DNA from: Haberlea rhodopensis
Taxonomy: Eukaryota; Streptophyta; Magnoliopsida; Lamiales; Gesneriaceae
Direction: 5' to 3'
DNA length: 64,000 bases
Assembly: GCA_907163345.1 (NCBI GenBank)
Contig: CAJQUN010000042.1
Location: forward strand, 5,003,043 to 5,067,042
Positions 44,363 through 54,945 of this stretch are shown one piece after another; the first letter of the stretch is position 1, and the number at the start of each line of letters is the position of its first letter. The translations under genes and the position numbers were made by a program. The notes under the pieces were generated by a model. It worked only from the letters and a program-made list of their open reading frames with translations, did no database searches and had not been told where the DNA came from.

Positions 44363-46442
44363 AGACCCGGATTTGAGGTTATCCAACATTTGAGGTAATT
44401 GTTGCAAGTTAAACTCTTTTATTATTAAATAAAATTATATTGTATTAGAGTTAACTTGAACTCTAATTTAATTAAGATGGATTAATAAAGTGCCCTAGTG
44501 GGAATCAAAATCTTATTAGATGAGGTTTCTTTTCTTTAAAACTATAGTCAATGGATACCAAGAATGTTTTGATGACTACCAAGGAGTCCTAGCCATCACA
44601 AAATCCTTCAATAAACCAGTTTTTTTCCAGCAACATGGATCGACCAAAATCTGGAAAATTTCATCCGAAAGACTTCACCCTTTTTGTTTCCTGATTTTTC
44701 GAGAAAAACACCAAGAGTCCAACCATCACATGGTGTTCGAAAATCTCATCTTTTCCAGCATCCTAATCGAAAGAAAAACCGATAAGTCCCTGCTGGTTCC
44801 ACCTCTCCACAAGCTACCAAAGTCAACATGAAATCTTGCACGATATACATCATCAATCTGTGCAGATTTGAATCCTAAATCTCGAAGAAATCCATACCCA
44901 ATTGTTCCAGATTTGGCCCCAACCTTCAGCTATAAATATAGGTGCCAACCTTGAGAGATTTACATCACAATTTCCCTTCCTTCTTAGCCTTCAAGAAGCC
45001 GAGAACTCCAGAAAAATTCTGTCCAACAATTCGAAAGAAATCCCTTCAACATTTTGCACGTTTATTCCAGAATCTCTTCCACCCGAACACCTTAGCAATC
45101 TGTTTCGAAAAGCCGTTAAGCAATCTGTGCAAGTTCTTCCAGAATCTGTTCAGATTTTGTTCACCGTATTTTCCAGAAGCTTTTAAGCATCACTCTTCGA
45201 TATTCCTTCAACCAAAGTCGTTACTCGCTTTTCCAGTTTCTGTTCGATTGAAAGCAACTATAACCGAGCCAAGTTTCAACATTAAACCATCTACTTACAA
45301 ACCTTAAATCCGTTCGATAAGAACAGAAGCCAAAGCTGAAGCTGTCTGCATTGTTTTTGGTCCAGAAATTTTCATCAAGTGATCGAAACCATACCAGCAA
45401 CCTTGTTCGAAAGTTCCTTCAATTTGAGTGTTAAACTTGAGCAAAAGTCATCGAGTTTCTGTCCAAATTTCGGAACCGAAAGCCAACCAAGTTCTGAATT
45501 CAATCTTGTTCATTGAAGAATCTGTTCGAGAGGTAGCGTTCGGATTTCGTTTAATCTAGGAGGATTTGAATCCATTCGTGTAATACCTTTGATCAATCAA
45601 GCACGTATCCAAGCACTGTAAGTGGGCTTTTGCTATTTATTCGTTTCGTTTTTGAAAAACTATAGTATGTTTTGAAATCTCGATCGATATGGACTATGTT
45701 GAAATTATGAAAGTATATTTTGTAAGCACCTTAAACTCGAAATCTAATTGGATTGGAATTCACCATGACCCTGATGCGGTGGGGTGTAACCGCTAAAGAA
45801 CCTTATACGGTGGTTATCCGTTGTTTCTGGAGTATCCAGACCCTTTATTCGTGGGTAAGCCGATGTCATGACCTCATCTCTAGGAGGGATAAGTCTAGAG
45901 ACTGATATCAGTACCAAGAGGAGATTAGATGCTTTACTGTGCTTAAGTATATGAAAAATTATGAACGATATGAGATGTTATGTTATGGCTCGTTGGAGCA
46001 ATTATGTCAAGATACATTCATATCGGTTTATGTCAAGTTTTGATTCATGCTATGAAAATTATGAAGTATTTATTATGATATCATATCGATTGTCCCCCAC
46101 TTGCTGAGTGTTTTCCAAAGCACTCAACCCCTTACTCTACATCCCCAGATAAAGCTGAGGAAGAAGTTGAAGCCGAAGAAGATCACCAATTTTGGGGTTG
46201 GTGATATATACGCTGCGTATTTCTAAGAATTAAGATCCCAAGACTTTATTTAAGTACGATTTTACTATTTAAGATGTTAAGTTTTAATTTCGCATTTTTA
46301 ATTCAGTTGTAAAGACAATGATTTCTTTATTTATGGAATATAGACTGGTTTTTGGTTATTACGATATTACGAGGCTTATTGATTTCAAGTTGTTTATGGA
46401 AATCAATGTCGGTGCTATTGACCCCGGTCTCGGGGCGTGACA
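44358..46442 (+). repeat. 3' LTR of element C
   Basis: Follows the purine-rich AAGGAGGGAGGGA (44345-44357), the likely polypurine tract. The TAA stop of the polyprotein lies within the first five bases of the LTR. Ends GGGGCGTGACA at 46442. Confidence 0.95.
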
Positions 46443-46447
46443 AAAAC

Positions 46448-47944
46448 AACTGCACTCAACGTCAAAACAATGACGGTAAGAGGAAGATAGTCCCTTACAA
46501 AGTCAAAGGCAAGAGGCCCGCACATGCCTACATTGCTGAGGACAATCTGAGCTCTGACATTGATGACATGCATATGAGCGCTGTGGTATCAGAGGTGAAT
46601 CTTGTTGGAGGAAACTCCAAGGAATGGTGGGTGGACACTGGGGCTACTCGCCACATTTGCACCAAAAAATGGATGTTTAAGACCTATCAACCGGTAAATA
46701 ATGAGCTCTGCTACATGGGAAATTTAGCAGTCTCAAAAGTTGAAGGCAAAGGGACGGTTGTGCTAAAGATGACTTCCGACAAAGAGTTGACTCTTACCGA
46801 GGTGCTCCACGTGCCAGAGATCCGAAAGAATCTCATCTCCGGAGCAGTGCTGAACAAGAAAGGCTTTCGGCTTGTGTTTGAGTCCGACAAAGTCATTCTG
46901 TCCAAGGGTGGTATGTTTGTGGGCAAAGGCTACTTGGCCAATAACCTCTTCAAGATGAGTGTAATGACTTTAGCTCCTAAGGTTAAGTCTAGTGTAGATG
47001 TTGATGTTAATGCAGCAAATGAGGCTAGCACAAGCAAAAATAATGTAATGATTGTTGCCAATGTGGCTAATAAAACTTTAAAGTTGGATTATTCTTGCGA
47101 GTCTTTACATTTGTGGCATGCTAGATTAGGACATGTGAATTATAAGTCCTTACAAAGGCTAATGTCTCTTAATCTATTACCTAAATTTAACATCAATCAT
47201 AAACATAAGTGTGAGACTTGTGTAGAGGCCAAATTAACCAAGTCTTCAGTCCACTCAATTGAGCGAAGCATCGAACCGTTAAACTTGATTCATACGGATG
47301 TATGCGAGCTAAAGTATGTACAATCTAGAGGCGGTAAAAATTATTTCATAACATTTATCGATGATTGTACAAGATATTGTTATGTCTACTTAATGAGAAG
47401 TAAAGACGAAGCAATTGATATGTTCATTCACTATAAGAATGAAGTTGAGAATCAACTTGATAAAAAGATTAAAAATCTTCGAAGTGATCGAGGCGGTGAA
47501 TATGAGTCACCATTTGCACAAATATGTGCTGAGAGTGGCATTATTCATCAAACCACTGCGTCTTATTCTCCCAAGCAAAATGGTATTGCTGAAAGGAAGA
47601 ATAGAACGCTTAAGGAAATGATGAATGCAATGCTTATAAGTTCCGACTTACCTAGGAATTAATGGGAAGAAGCTCTGCTTTCCTCCAACTATGTACTAAA
47701 CAGAGTACCACATAAAAAGTTGGATAAAACGCCTTATGAATTGTGGAAAGGTCGTGCACCTAGCTACAAGTTTTTAAGGGTTTGGGGCTGTCTAGCAAAA
47801 GTACCAATTCCTCCTCCTAAATGGACTAGGATAGGACCTAAGACAGTGGATTGTGTATTTATCGGATATGCACAAGATAGTAGTGCCTATCGATTTTTGG
47901 TACACAAGTCAGATAATGCAGAAATGCATGTAAATATTATTCTT
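46448..47944 (+). pseudogene. Copia protease and integrase of element B
   Basis: Resumes with a second copy of CTQRQN and NDGKRKIVPYKVKGKRPAHA. Protease active site WWVDTGATRHIC. Integrase zinc region LHLWHARLGHVNYKSLQRLM with CETCVEAKLTKSS, then the core: LIHTDVCELKYVQSRGGKNY, FITFIDDCTRYCYVYLMRSK, LRSDRGGEYESPFAQICAES, and SPKQNGIAERKNRTLKEMMN with all three acidic residues present. A TAA at 47660-47662 replaces the usual Leu in N-L-W; the same frame continues with WEEALLSSNYVLNRVPHKKL to a second stop at 47947. Confidence 0.92.
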
Positions 47945-47975
47945 TGAGGAAATCTTTCCCCACAAAACTCAGACA

Positions 47976-49675
47976 GTGGCAGAAACCAGTGTTGAGAGAA
48001 ATGTGGGGGATAGAGAATCTCAAGAGAATGTAGAATCGCCTAGACGAAGCAAAAGAGCGAGAAAAGAAAAATCTTTTGGCTCAGATTTTCTAACTTTTCT
48101 GTTGGAAAAGGATCCGGCTACTTTCAAGGAAGCAATGTCTTCACAAGACTCTGATCTTTGGAAAGAAGCGGTGAACAGTGAGATATAATATATCTTACAT
48201 AATCATACTTGGGAACTAGTGGATCTTCCTGCAGGTTGTAAACCACTAGGCCACAAGTGGATCTTCAAGAGGAAGATGAAAGCTGATGGTACTGTAGATA
48301 AGTACAAGGCTAGACTTGTAGTCAAAGGCTACAGACAAACTGAAGGTGTTGATTATTTCGACACATACGCTTCTGTATCCAGGAAAACATCTATAAGGTT
48401 AATAAATTCATTTGCTGCATTATATAACCTAGAGATCCATCAAATGGATGTAAAAACAGCCTTTCTAAATGGAGAGTTAGAAGACGAGGTTTACATGGAC
48501 CAACCTGAAGGGTTTGTAGTTCCAGGGAAAGAAACAAAGGTGTGTAGACTTGTGAAATCCTTGCATGGATTAAAACAAGCACCTAAACAATGGTACGAAA
48601 AATTTGACAGCGTCATGCTTTCAAATGGGTTTAAAACAAACCAATGTGATAAATGTGTCTACGTGAAAGGAGACAATACAAACTATGTGATAGTATGTCT
48701 CTACGTAGATGACATGCTAATTGTTGGTAATAACAATAACATCAATATTACCAAGAAAATGTCACGAAATTATGAAATGAAAGACCTAGGTCTTGCAGAT
48801 GTGATTCTTGGGATGAAGAGCACAAAACATGCAGGTGGATATTCTCTCTCCCAGAGTCATTATGTTGAGAAGATACTTGACAAGTTTGACAAGGGAAATA
48901 ATACCATCGCGAGAACACCTATGGAGGTGGTGTCAAATCTTTGCAAGAATTGCGGAGAAGGTGTGCAACAACTTGAGTACTCTAGGGTCATAGGTAGTCC
49001 CATGTACCTCATGGATTGCACTAGACCTGATATAGCTAATTCAGTCAACAGATTGAGCAGATATACGAGTAATCCCAGTTATGAGCACTGGAAAGCAGTG
49101 GTTCGAGTTCTTAGATATCTAAGATATCCTACTAACTACGGACTACATTATACGAGATATCCAGCAGTAATTGAAGGGTACTCAGATGCGAATTGGATAT
49201 CGGTCTCCAAGAATATAAAGTCCACGAGTGGATATATCTTTGTAATTGGAGGTGCAACTGTTTCATGGAAATCATGCAAACAGCGTGCATTGCTAAATCA
49301 ACTATGGAATCTGAGTTCATAGCTTTAGATCTTGCAGCAGAAGAAGTTGATTGGCTTCGGAGTTTTTTGGAGGATATTCCAATGTGGTCAAAACCTGTGC
49401 CACCCATTAGCGTGCACTGTGATAGTCAGTCAGCTATGGGAAGAGCACAAAACAATGTGTATAATGGGAAATCTAGACATATACGTCGGAGACATAAATC
49501 CGTGAGAAATCTACTGAAAACCGGTGTTATTTCTCTAGATTATGTGAAGTCTAAAGAAAACATTGCGGAGCCATTTACGAAAGGTCTAACGAGAGACCGA
49601 GTAGAGATTTCATCGAGAGGAATGGGGTTGAAGCCCATGAAATTGATTTCCAACCATGCTGGCAACCCAACCTGA
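47976..49675 (+). pseudogene. Copia RT-RNase H of element B
   Basis: AMSSQDSDLWKEAVNSEI is followed by a TAA at 48186-48188, then the RT from 48219: GHKWIFKRKMKADGTVDKYK, QMDVKTAFLNGELEDEVYMD, SLHGLKQAPKQWYEKF, catalytic YVDDMLIVG, and MKDLGLADVILGMK. RNase H includes GYSDANWISVSKNIKSTSGY. A frameshift near 49290-49310 leads to IAKSTMESEFIALDLAAEEV and ENIAEPFTKGLTRDRVEISS. Confidence 0.92.
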
Positions 49676-50245
49676 ATTGTAAAATCCAATTTGCAGGTTC
49701 AATGGGAAAACCAAATTGTGGGGGGGGGGGGGGGGATCGAACAAAGCACTCGGAAAATTGAGTTCCTTACATATTCCTGTGATGAAAGAGTGATAGACCT
49801 GTACTTTGGGAAGGCTGAGTACATGCTCTTAATGATTCTTCTATCTCGAGATGATAAAGTGGGGTATTACAGGATACTCTTTAGGATAAATCGCCTATAT
49901 CGAATGTGAAGGGGCCGCTTCTATGAGATGACCTAAGGGCTAAATCTCTAGAGCATTCGATGAAACATCCAAGGCAGTCCAGGGCCAAAATGGACAACAA
50001 CGAAAGAACCAATAATTGTGTGGAGATGAAGCTGTGTGAGTATTGTTGTCTTGTTATACATAAAACGTCGAACAGTTCAAGGCATCACGTCCACTGGTTG
50101 ACAAGTATATCCGATGATACTTTACTAAGGAAGGTTCAAGGTTAATCACCACCTATCCTGATGCAGTGGATTCTCAAAGTACTCTCAAATCTTCATCTAG
50201 GTGCATTGTGTAATTTTTTCGCCATATTGCATTCATGTGGGGGAT
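49676..50245 (+). other. 3' untranslated part of element B
   Basis: No coding signal. It contains a run of 16 G (about 49720-49735) preceded by AAATTGT, and at the end GTGGGGGAT (about 50238-50245), the polypurine tract directly before the LTR TGTTGGATTAC. Confidence 0.7.
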
Positions 50246-51156
50246 TGTTGGATTACTAATTATTGTATTATTGGGTTAATAATTAAGAGCCCAATAATAA
50301 TGTTTTATTTTGTTAATGAGAACAAAATTATGGTAAGTTAATTATGAATAGTCAATTAGGCTAAAGAAATCCCACATTGAGTAATTGAGACACTTATGGT
50401 TTGTTTATAATGAGATTCAAATCAATAGAATGTAGTTAAGTAGTAAAGATGAGTGCCCCTTGCGCGCCGTCCGTCCGTCCGCTCGGCTCGTCTCGTCTCG
50501 ACTCGCGTCGCCTCGCGCGTGTCGCTGCCGCGAAGGCAGTCCTATCTTTTTACTACACGGATTTCTGAAATGACTTTTCATCTACCTGACTTTTCATATT
50601 CTGCTGAGTATTAAGTTTGAGACTTTTCACCTACCTACAGAATTGATGTCAGATTTAAGTGTGAGACTTAAATCCATATGAATCTGATGTTAAGTGTTGA
50701 GACTTTTCATCTACCCAATTAAACTTTACACTTAATTCTGAGACCTTTGGAGTGGTCTGCTGCTCAGCTATATAAGCTGCTTCAGCCATATGTTTTCATC
50801 ATCCCGAAATTGCATTTCATATCATATCATCTTATCTTGAGAGTACTACACACTATTAAGTGTTCGAGTGAGTCTGTCTGGGTTTCTGCTTCAATCCAAA
50901 CAGAGGTGTTCGGACGTTGTACCTTGGAACTCTCTTGTCCAGGAGGCCAGAAGTTGTAGGCGGGCAATTTAGAGTTTACGGGCACACGGTTTACTGTGGC
51001 CTCGTCCATTTCAGATACTACACAACAACGTTTCTGCATAGTATATTAAAACTGTTGTTGTAGTTTCTACTATTTTCAAGCAATTTTATTTATAAGACAG
51101 TGTTTGTGATCTTATGAGTTTTTTCGTCTACTTGAACAAAAAGAAAAGCACCAACA
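50246..51156 (+). repeat. 3' LTR of element B (911 bp)
   Basis: Same ends as the 5' LTR, but about 200 bp longer. The extra part includes a CG-rich block (about 50460-50540) built of CGTCCGTCCGTCCG, CTCGTCTCGTCTCG and CGCGTCGCCTCGCGCG, and a second copy of GACTTTTCA.CTACC. The candidate self-primer sequence is conserved at 50965-50980. Confidence 0.93.
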
Positions 51157-51161
51157 TTTTG

Positions 51162-51560
51162 TGTAACTGAGACTAAGGACAATGTAAATTGGATCTTAGA
51201 TACAGGATGCTCGAGGCACATCTCATCAAATAAATCATGATTGAGTCCTTTAAAGTCATAGAACATGGACAAGTAGAGCATGGAAACAACAAATCGTGTA
51301 ATGTTATAGGTGTTGGCAATATGAGATTGAAGTTGTGTGATGGGAAGGAAGTTGTATCACGTGAAGTTCACTATGTTCCAGATCTCAAAAGGAACTTGGT
51401 CTCTTTGGGTACATCAGATCAGATTGGATGCTCATTCAAAGCCGAGAATATGATCTATCCATATCAAGAGGAAGACAGATCATTATGCAAGGTGTATGAC
51501 ATAATTGGATTTATGTGCTTAAAGGGGATACACAAGTTAAGGTGGAGCCTACTGGAGATA
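51162..51560 (+). pseudogene. Copia protease region of element A
   Basis: VTETKDNVNWILDTGCSRHI carries the DTG active site; after a TGA at 51238-51240 the frame goes on with VGNMRLKLCDGKEVVSREVH and YVPDLKRNLVSLG, the usual Copia protease end. The element's pol stops here and the LTR begins about 15 bp later. Confidence 0.85.
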
Positions 51561-51574
51561 GATCAAATCACAGT

Positions 51575-52167
51575 GGTTATTTTGTGACCTGGAACTTGAA
51601 GAGCAGGTGGAGCTGGATGGACTCTATAAAAGGGGGCTCCTGGACGTTCTGATGAGGGGGAGAAAAACACAAGAAGCAATTCATTCAACACGCAAGAACT
51701 TGACGTTCCAAGAAGGAGATATGGTATTGTGATTAGTGTAGAGAATTCAAGGAGTGATCCATTGTAAATGATAGAGTGAGTCTCTGAACGAATTATTGTA
51801 CTGCAGAATCACATTATATCTCGAAGTGCAATAAAACCATCACCGTTGACCGTAGTTTGTCGAAACCACGTAAAAATTCCTTTGTTTTTTTTGTTCGTTT
51901 CGCAATTTCCACATTTGAAATTCTGTTCATATTCTTATTGATTGATCTCGTATCATATGATATACGTACAAATATCACTGAATTGATTACAACTCATGTG
52001 TGTCAAGAACACATCAAGAAGTCTTCGTACATTCATTTCAAGAAACAGAGTTCAAGTGTTGTGTATTGGTGTCTTTGTTGTGTTACTGATCGTATATGTA
52101 CTGCTGCTCATAATCTTGAAAGTAAAAGAATATATAAATATTTGATACAAGTTCAAGATTCATAACA
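51575..52167 (+). repeat. 3' LTR of element A
   Basis: Aligns with 33370-33898 but carries about 60 extra bases near 51810-51880 (TATCTCGAAGTGCAATAAAA region). Ends ATTCATAACA. Confidence 0.82.
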
Positions 52168-52172
52168 ATAAC

Positions 52173-52209
<37 letters not shown>

Positions 52210-52232
52210 TTAATAATAATAATAATAATAAT
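52163..52232. repeat. (AAT)n microsatellite
   Basis: AAC/AAT trinucleotide run beginning at the end of element A's LTR, interrupted once by AAAATT. Confidence 0.95.
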
Positions 52233-52714
52233 TTTTGGAAGTAAAGAACCATCATTTAAGGATTCCTTGAACTCTTGTATTGCTGATTGAGGATATTCAT
52301 TTTCTTCCCCTACAACATATATTATCTTTTGTACATAATAAATCAGAATTCGATCTGAAATTAAATCATAATTGCCTGAAACCAAAAAAAAAGTTTGATT
52401 AAGTCTCGGTTTTAATATTTTCGCAGGTTAACCTAACAGTATGCCATGGTTATTAAACCTTAAACCAAATTTTTTTTTTATATAATGTTGTTATTCTTAT
52501 CATTTCTTGTAATATTAAAAATATCAAATTTCTTTAACGAGTTTCTGTTTTTGATTCAGGATGAAGAAAAATGTGAAGAAATGAAAGAATAAAAAAACTG
52601 GTGTAGTATATATCTCTACTAGGTACCAATAATCTGCAGTACTATACTATACTATAATATATTTTTAATTTAACAGTATAATAAGTGAAGGGCAGTGGGC
52701 TTGTTTATTTTCCT
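52233..52714. other. Unassigned spacer
   Basis: AT-rich sequence between the microsatellite and the Mutator-like element. Nothing recognised. Confidence 0.5.
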
Positions 52715-53058
52715 AAGTTTTTAGGGAAAATTTCGGGCCGGTATTATTTGGTAAAAGATTTTTCGGCCCAGTCACCCCAAAAAAATTTCTTTCAACTAAG
52801 TCCAACTTTGGTCAAAATGACCAAAATAGTCTTCTGTCTTCCTTAGATCAAATCCTTCAACATCAAAACCCTAGTCTCCAACCCTCACATCAGCCACATG
52901 TCCCAACCATCAACGCCGTCGTCGGAAGTTGTCGCTCCTCCCATGGCGTCGGAGTTGCGCGCACTGGTGAAACGAAAACAAAAAGGTTGTGCAAGAAGAC
53001 AAAATCATCGCATTCTTCTATTTATCATCTATTTACCGATTGTGTTGATTTTGTTTTA

Positions 53059-53290
53059 TATTTCTTATGAATTTCAATTTTTTTGTAATGTCTGTACGTA
53101 GATTTTTAATGTGAAACGTAAAAGTATAACATATTTTGAATTGTTCGATCAAACGTTTGAATGAAAATTTTATATTTATTATGAGTTTCAATTTTATTGT
53201 AATGATTGTTTGTAGATTTTTAATGTAAAACTCAAAATTATAATGTATTTGAGATGTTCGATCAATTGTCTGAATGAAGATTTTGAGAAT
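53059..53290. repeat. Two tandem units of about 115 bp
   Basis: Units start near 53059 and 53173. Both contain ATGA.TTTCAATTTT.TTGTAATG, GTAGATTTTTAATGT, TATTTGA or TTTTGAATTGTTCGATCAA, and TGAATGAA.ATTTT. They precede the palindrome array. Confidence 0.8.
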
Positions 53291-54123
53291 GTAATGATAT
53301 TGAAACCATTGATGCATGTAATTTACATGCACCGACAGTTCATGAGTCTATCGATGCATGTAATTTACATGCACTGATAGAGTCAGTGGTGCATGTAATT
53401 TACATGCACCGGCAGTTCATGAGTCTATCGGTGCATGTAATTCACATGCATCGATAGACTCATTGGTGCATGTAACTTACATGCATCTTTAGACTTATGT
53501 GTTGCTTTCTTATTCAGCTTGTTATTTTACATCTTGAGCCTTCTATTTCAGTTTGCTATTAATTAAAAAAATTTAATGAGGAAAAATGTTACATATTCAA
53601 AATTATATATAAAAAGGCTATATTTTTGGTTAAATATAGTATAAGTCTATAGGTGCATGTAATTTACATGCACCAAAATAGACTCAGCGGTGCATGTAAT
53701 TCACATGCACCGACTTGATAAAATCTATCGATGCATGTAATTTACATGCACCGATAGGCGGAGATGCACTAATATACGATTTTTTTATCTAATTACTAAA
53801 TAACAATGATCAAATCAAAAAAATGTGAATTAATTTTTCATTCTATAATTTTTACAATTGATCTTTTAACAATTAAAGATACAATACTACTTTAGAAATT
53901 AAATTTTTATTATGGATGAGTATATACTATATGATAAATTATTGCATAATCTCATAACAAAATTCAATTATTTTTCAAATGATAATATATTAAACAAACA
54001 TGTCTTAATTTTAAGTGTTATTTGTGATCGTCTTTAACACTTACTATATGATACTTATTTATTATGTAATTTGAGAACCAATGCAAATGTTGAGTCTACC
54101 GATGCATGTAATTTACATGCACC

Positions 54124-54400
54124 GGTAAACTAGGGGCGCATGTAATTTACATGCACCGTTATATGTTGTTTGCTTGTTGATCTTATAACAAATTAAAGAT
54201 ACAATATACTAGTGATGAAGACCTGAAAGGACCTTATACTCTCTCCGTGCTTGTACAAAAGAGTAAATGATACTAATTTGAGAAACAATGCAAGTTTTGA
54301 GTCTACCGGTGCATGTAATTTACATGCACCGGCAGACTATATGTGTATGTAAATTACATGCACCAGTAAAATTTTGAGTCTACCGGTGCATGTAATTTAC
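54124..54400. repeat. Direct repeat, copy 1 (about 277 bp)
   Basis: Starts GGTAAACTAGGGGCGCATG and is nearly identical to 54666-54945. It contains GATGAAGACCTGAAAGGACC and several palindromes, showing that the array also grew by larger duplications. Confidence 0.88.
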
Positions 54401-54665
54401 ATGTACCGGCAGACTATAAGTGCATCTCTTAAAATTATATTATTGTATTTGAAACATGGAAGGACTATTGTTTTACTTAATTTCATATATATGAAGTATA
54501 AAATTATATATTTCTTTGTTTTATATGTATAAAGCTTACACGCAATTTATATTTATTCATAAATATAAAAATGCATGCATTGATTACTGCTCAAATATAT
54601 ATTATATATGCATGCATTGACTACTGCTCAAATATATAGATCAATGCATGTAATTATATGCACCG

Positions 54666-54945
54666 GTAAACTAGGGGCGCATGTAATTTACATGCACCGT
54701 TATATGTTGCTTGCTTGTTGATCTTATAACAAATTAAAGATACAATATACTGGTGATGAAGACCTGAAAGGACCTTATACTCTCTCCGCGCTTGTACAAA
54801 AGAGTAAATGATACTAATTTGAGAACAATGCAAATTTTGAGTCTACCGGTGCATGTAATTTATGCATCGACAGACTATAGGTGCATGTAAATTACATGCA
54901 CCGGTAAAATTTTGAGTCTACCGGTGCATGTAATTTATATACATC
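54666..54945. repeat. Direct repeat, copy 2 (about 280 bp)
   Basis: Partner of 54124-54400, 541-542 bp further on, with only scattered differences and a small deletion in one palindrome (near 54860). Confidence 0.88.

Larger units (their letters stand above)
36495..46442 (+). mobile_element. Chromodomain Gypsy element C, innermost and nearly intact
   Basis: 9948 bp with LTRs of 2081 and 2085 bp, flanked by the 5-bp duplication AAAAC (36490-36494 and 46443-46447). tRNA-Met primer site, an extra coiled-coil ORF, gag, protease, RT, RNase H, integrase and a C-terminal chromodomain are all present. Only one frameshift (gag) and one nonsense codon (RNase H) were found. LTR length and protein features fit the Tekay/Del chromovirus lineage. 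Confidence 0.96.
34725..51156 (+). mobile_element. Copia element B, middle of the nest
   Basis: TG...CA LTRs at 34725-35437 and 50246-51156, flanked by TTTTG (34720-34724 and 51157-51161). It holds gag (35639-36489), then the insertion of element C, then protease, integrase, RT and RNase H (46448-49672). Without C it would be about 6.5 kb. No tRNA primer site follows its 5' LTR. Confidence 0.95.
33370..52167 (+). mobile_element. Copia element A, outermost of a three-level nest
   Basis: Matching LTR segments at 33370-33898 and 51575-52167 enclose gag (33933-34724) and protease (51162-51560). These are split by element B, inserted with a TTTTG duplication. After the protease, sequence runs directly into the 3' LTR, so integrase, RT and RNase H are missing from this copy. 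Confidence 0.85.

Noticed and set aside
49691..49909. 72-residue frame with a poly-Gly run
   Set aside because: Created by a 16-G homopolymer in the 3' untranslated part of element B.
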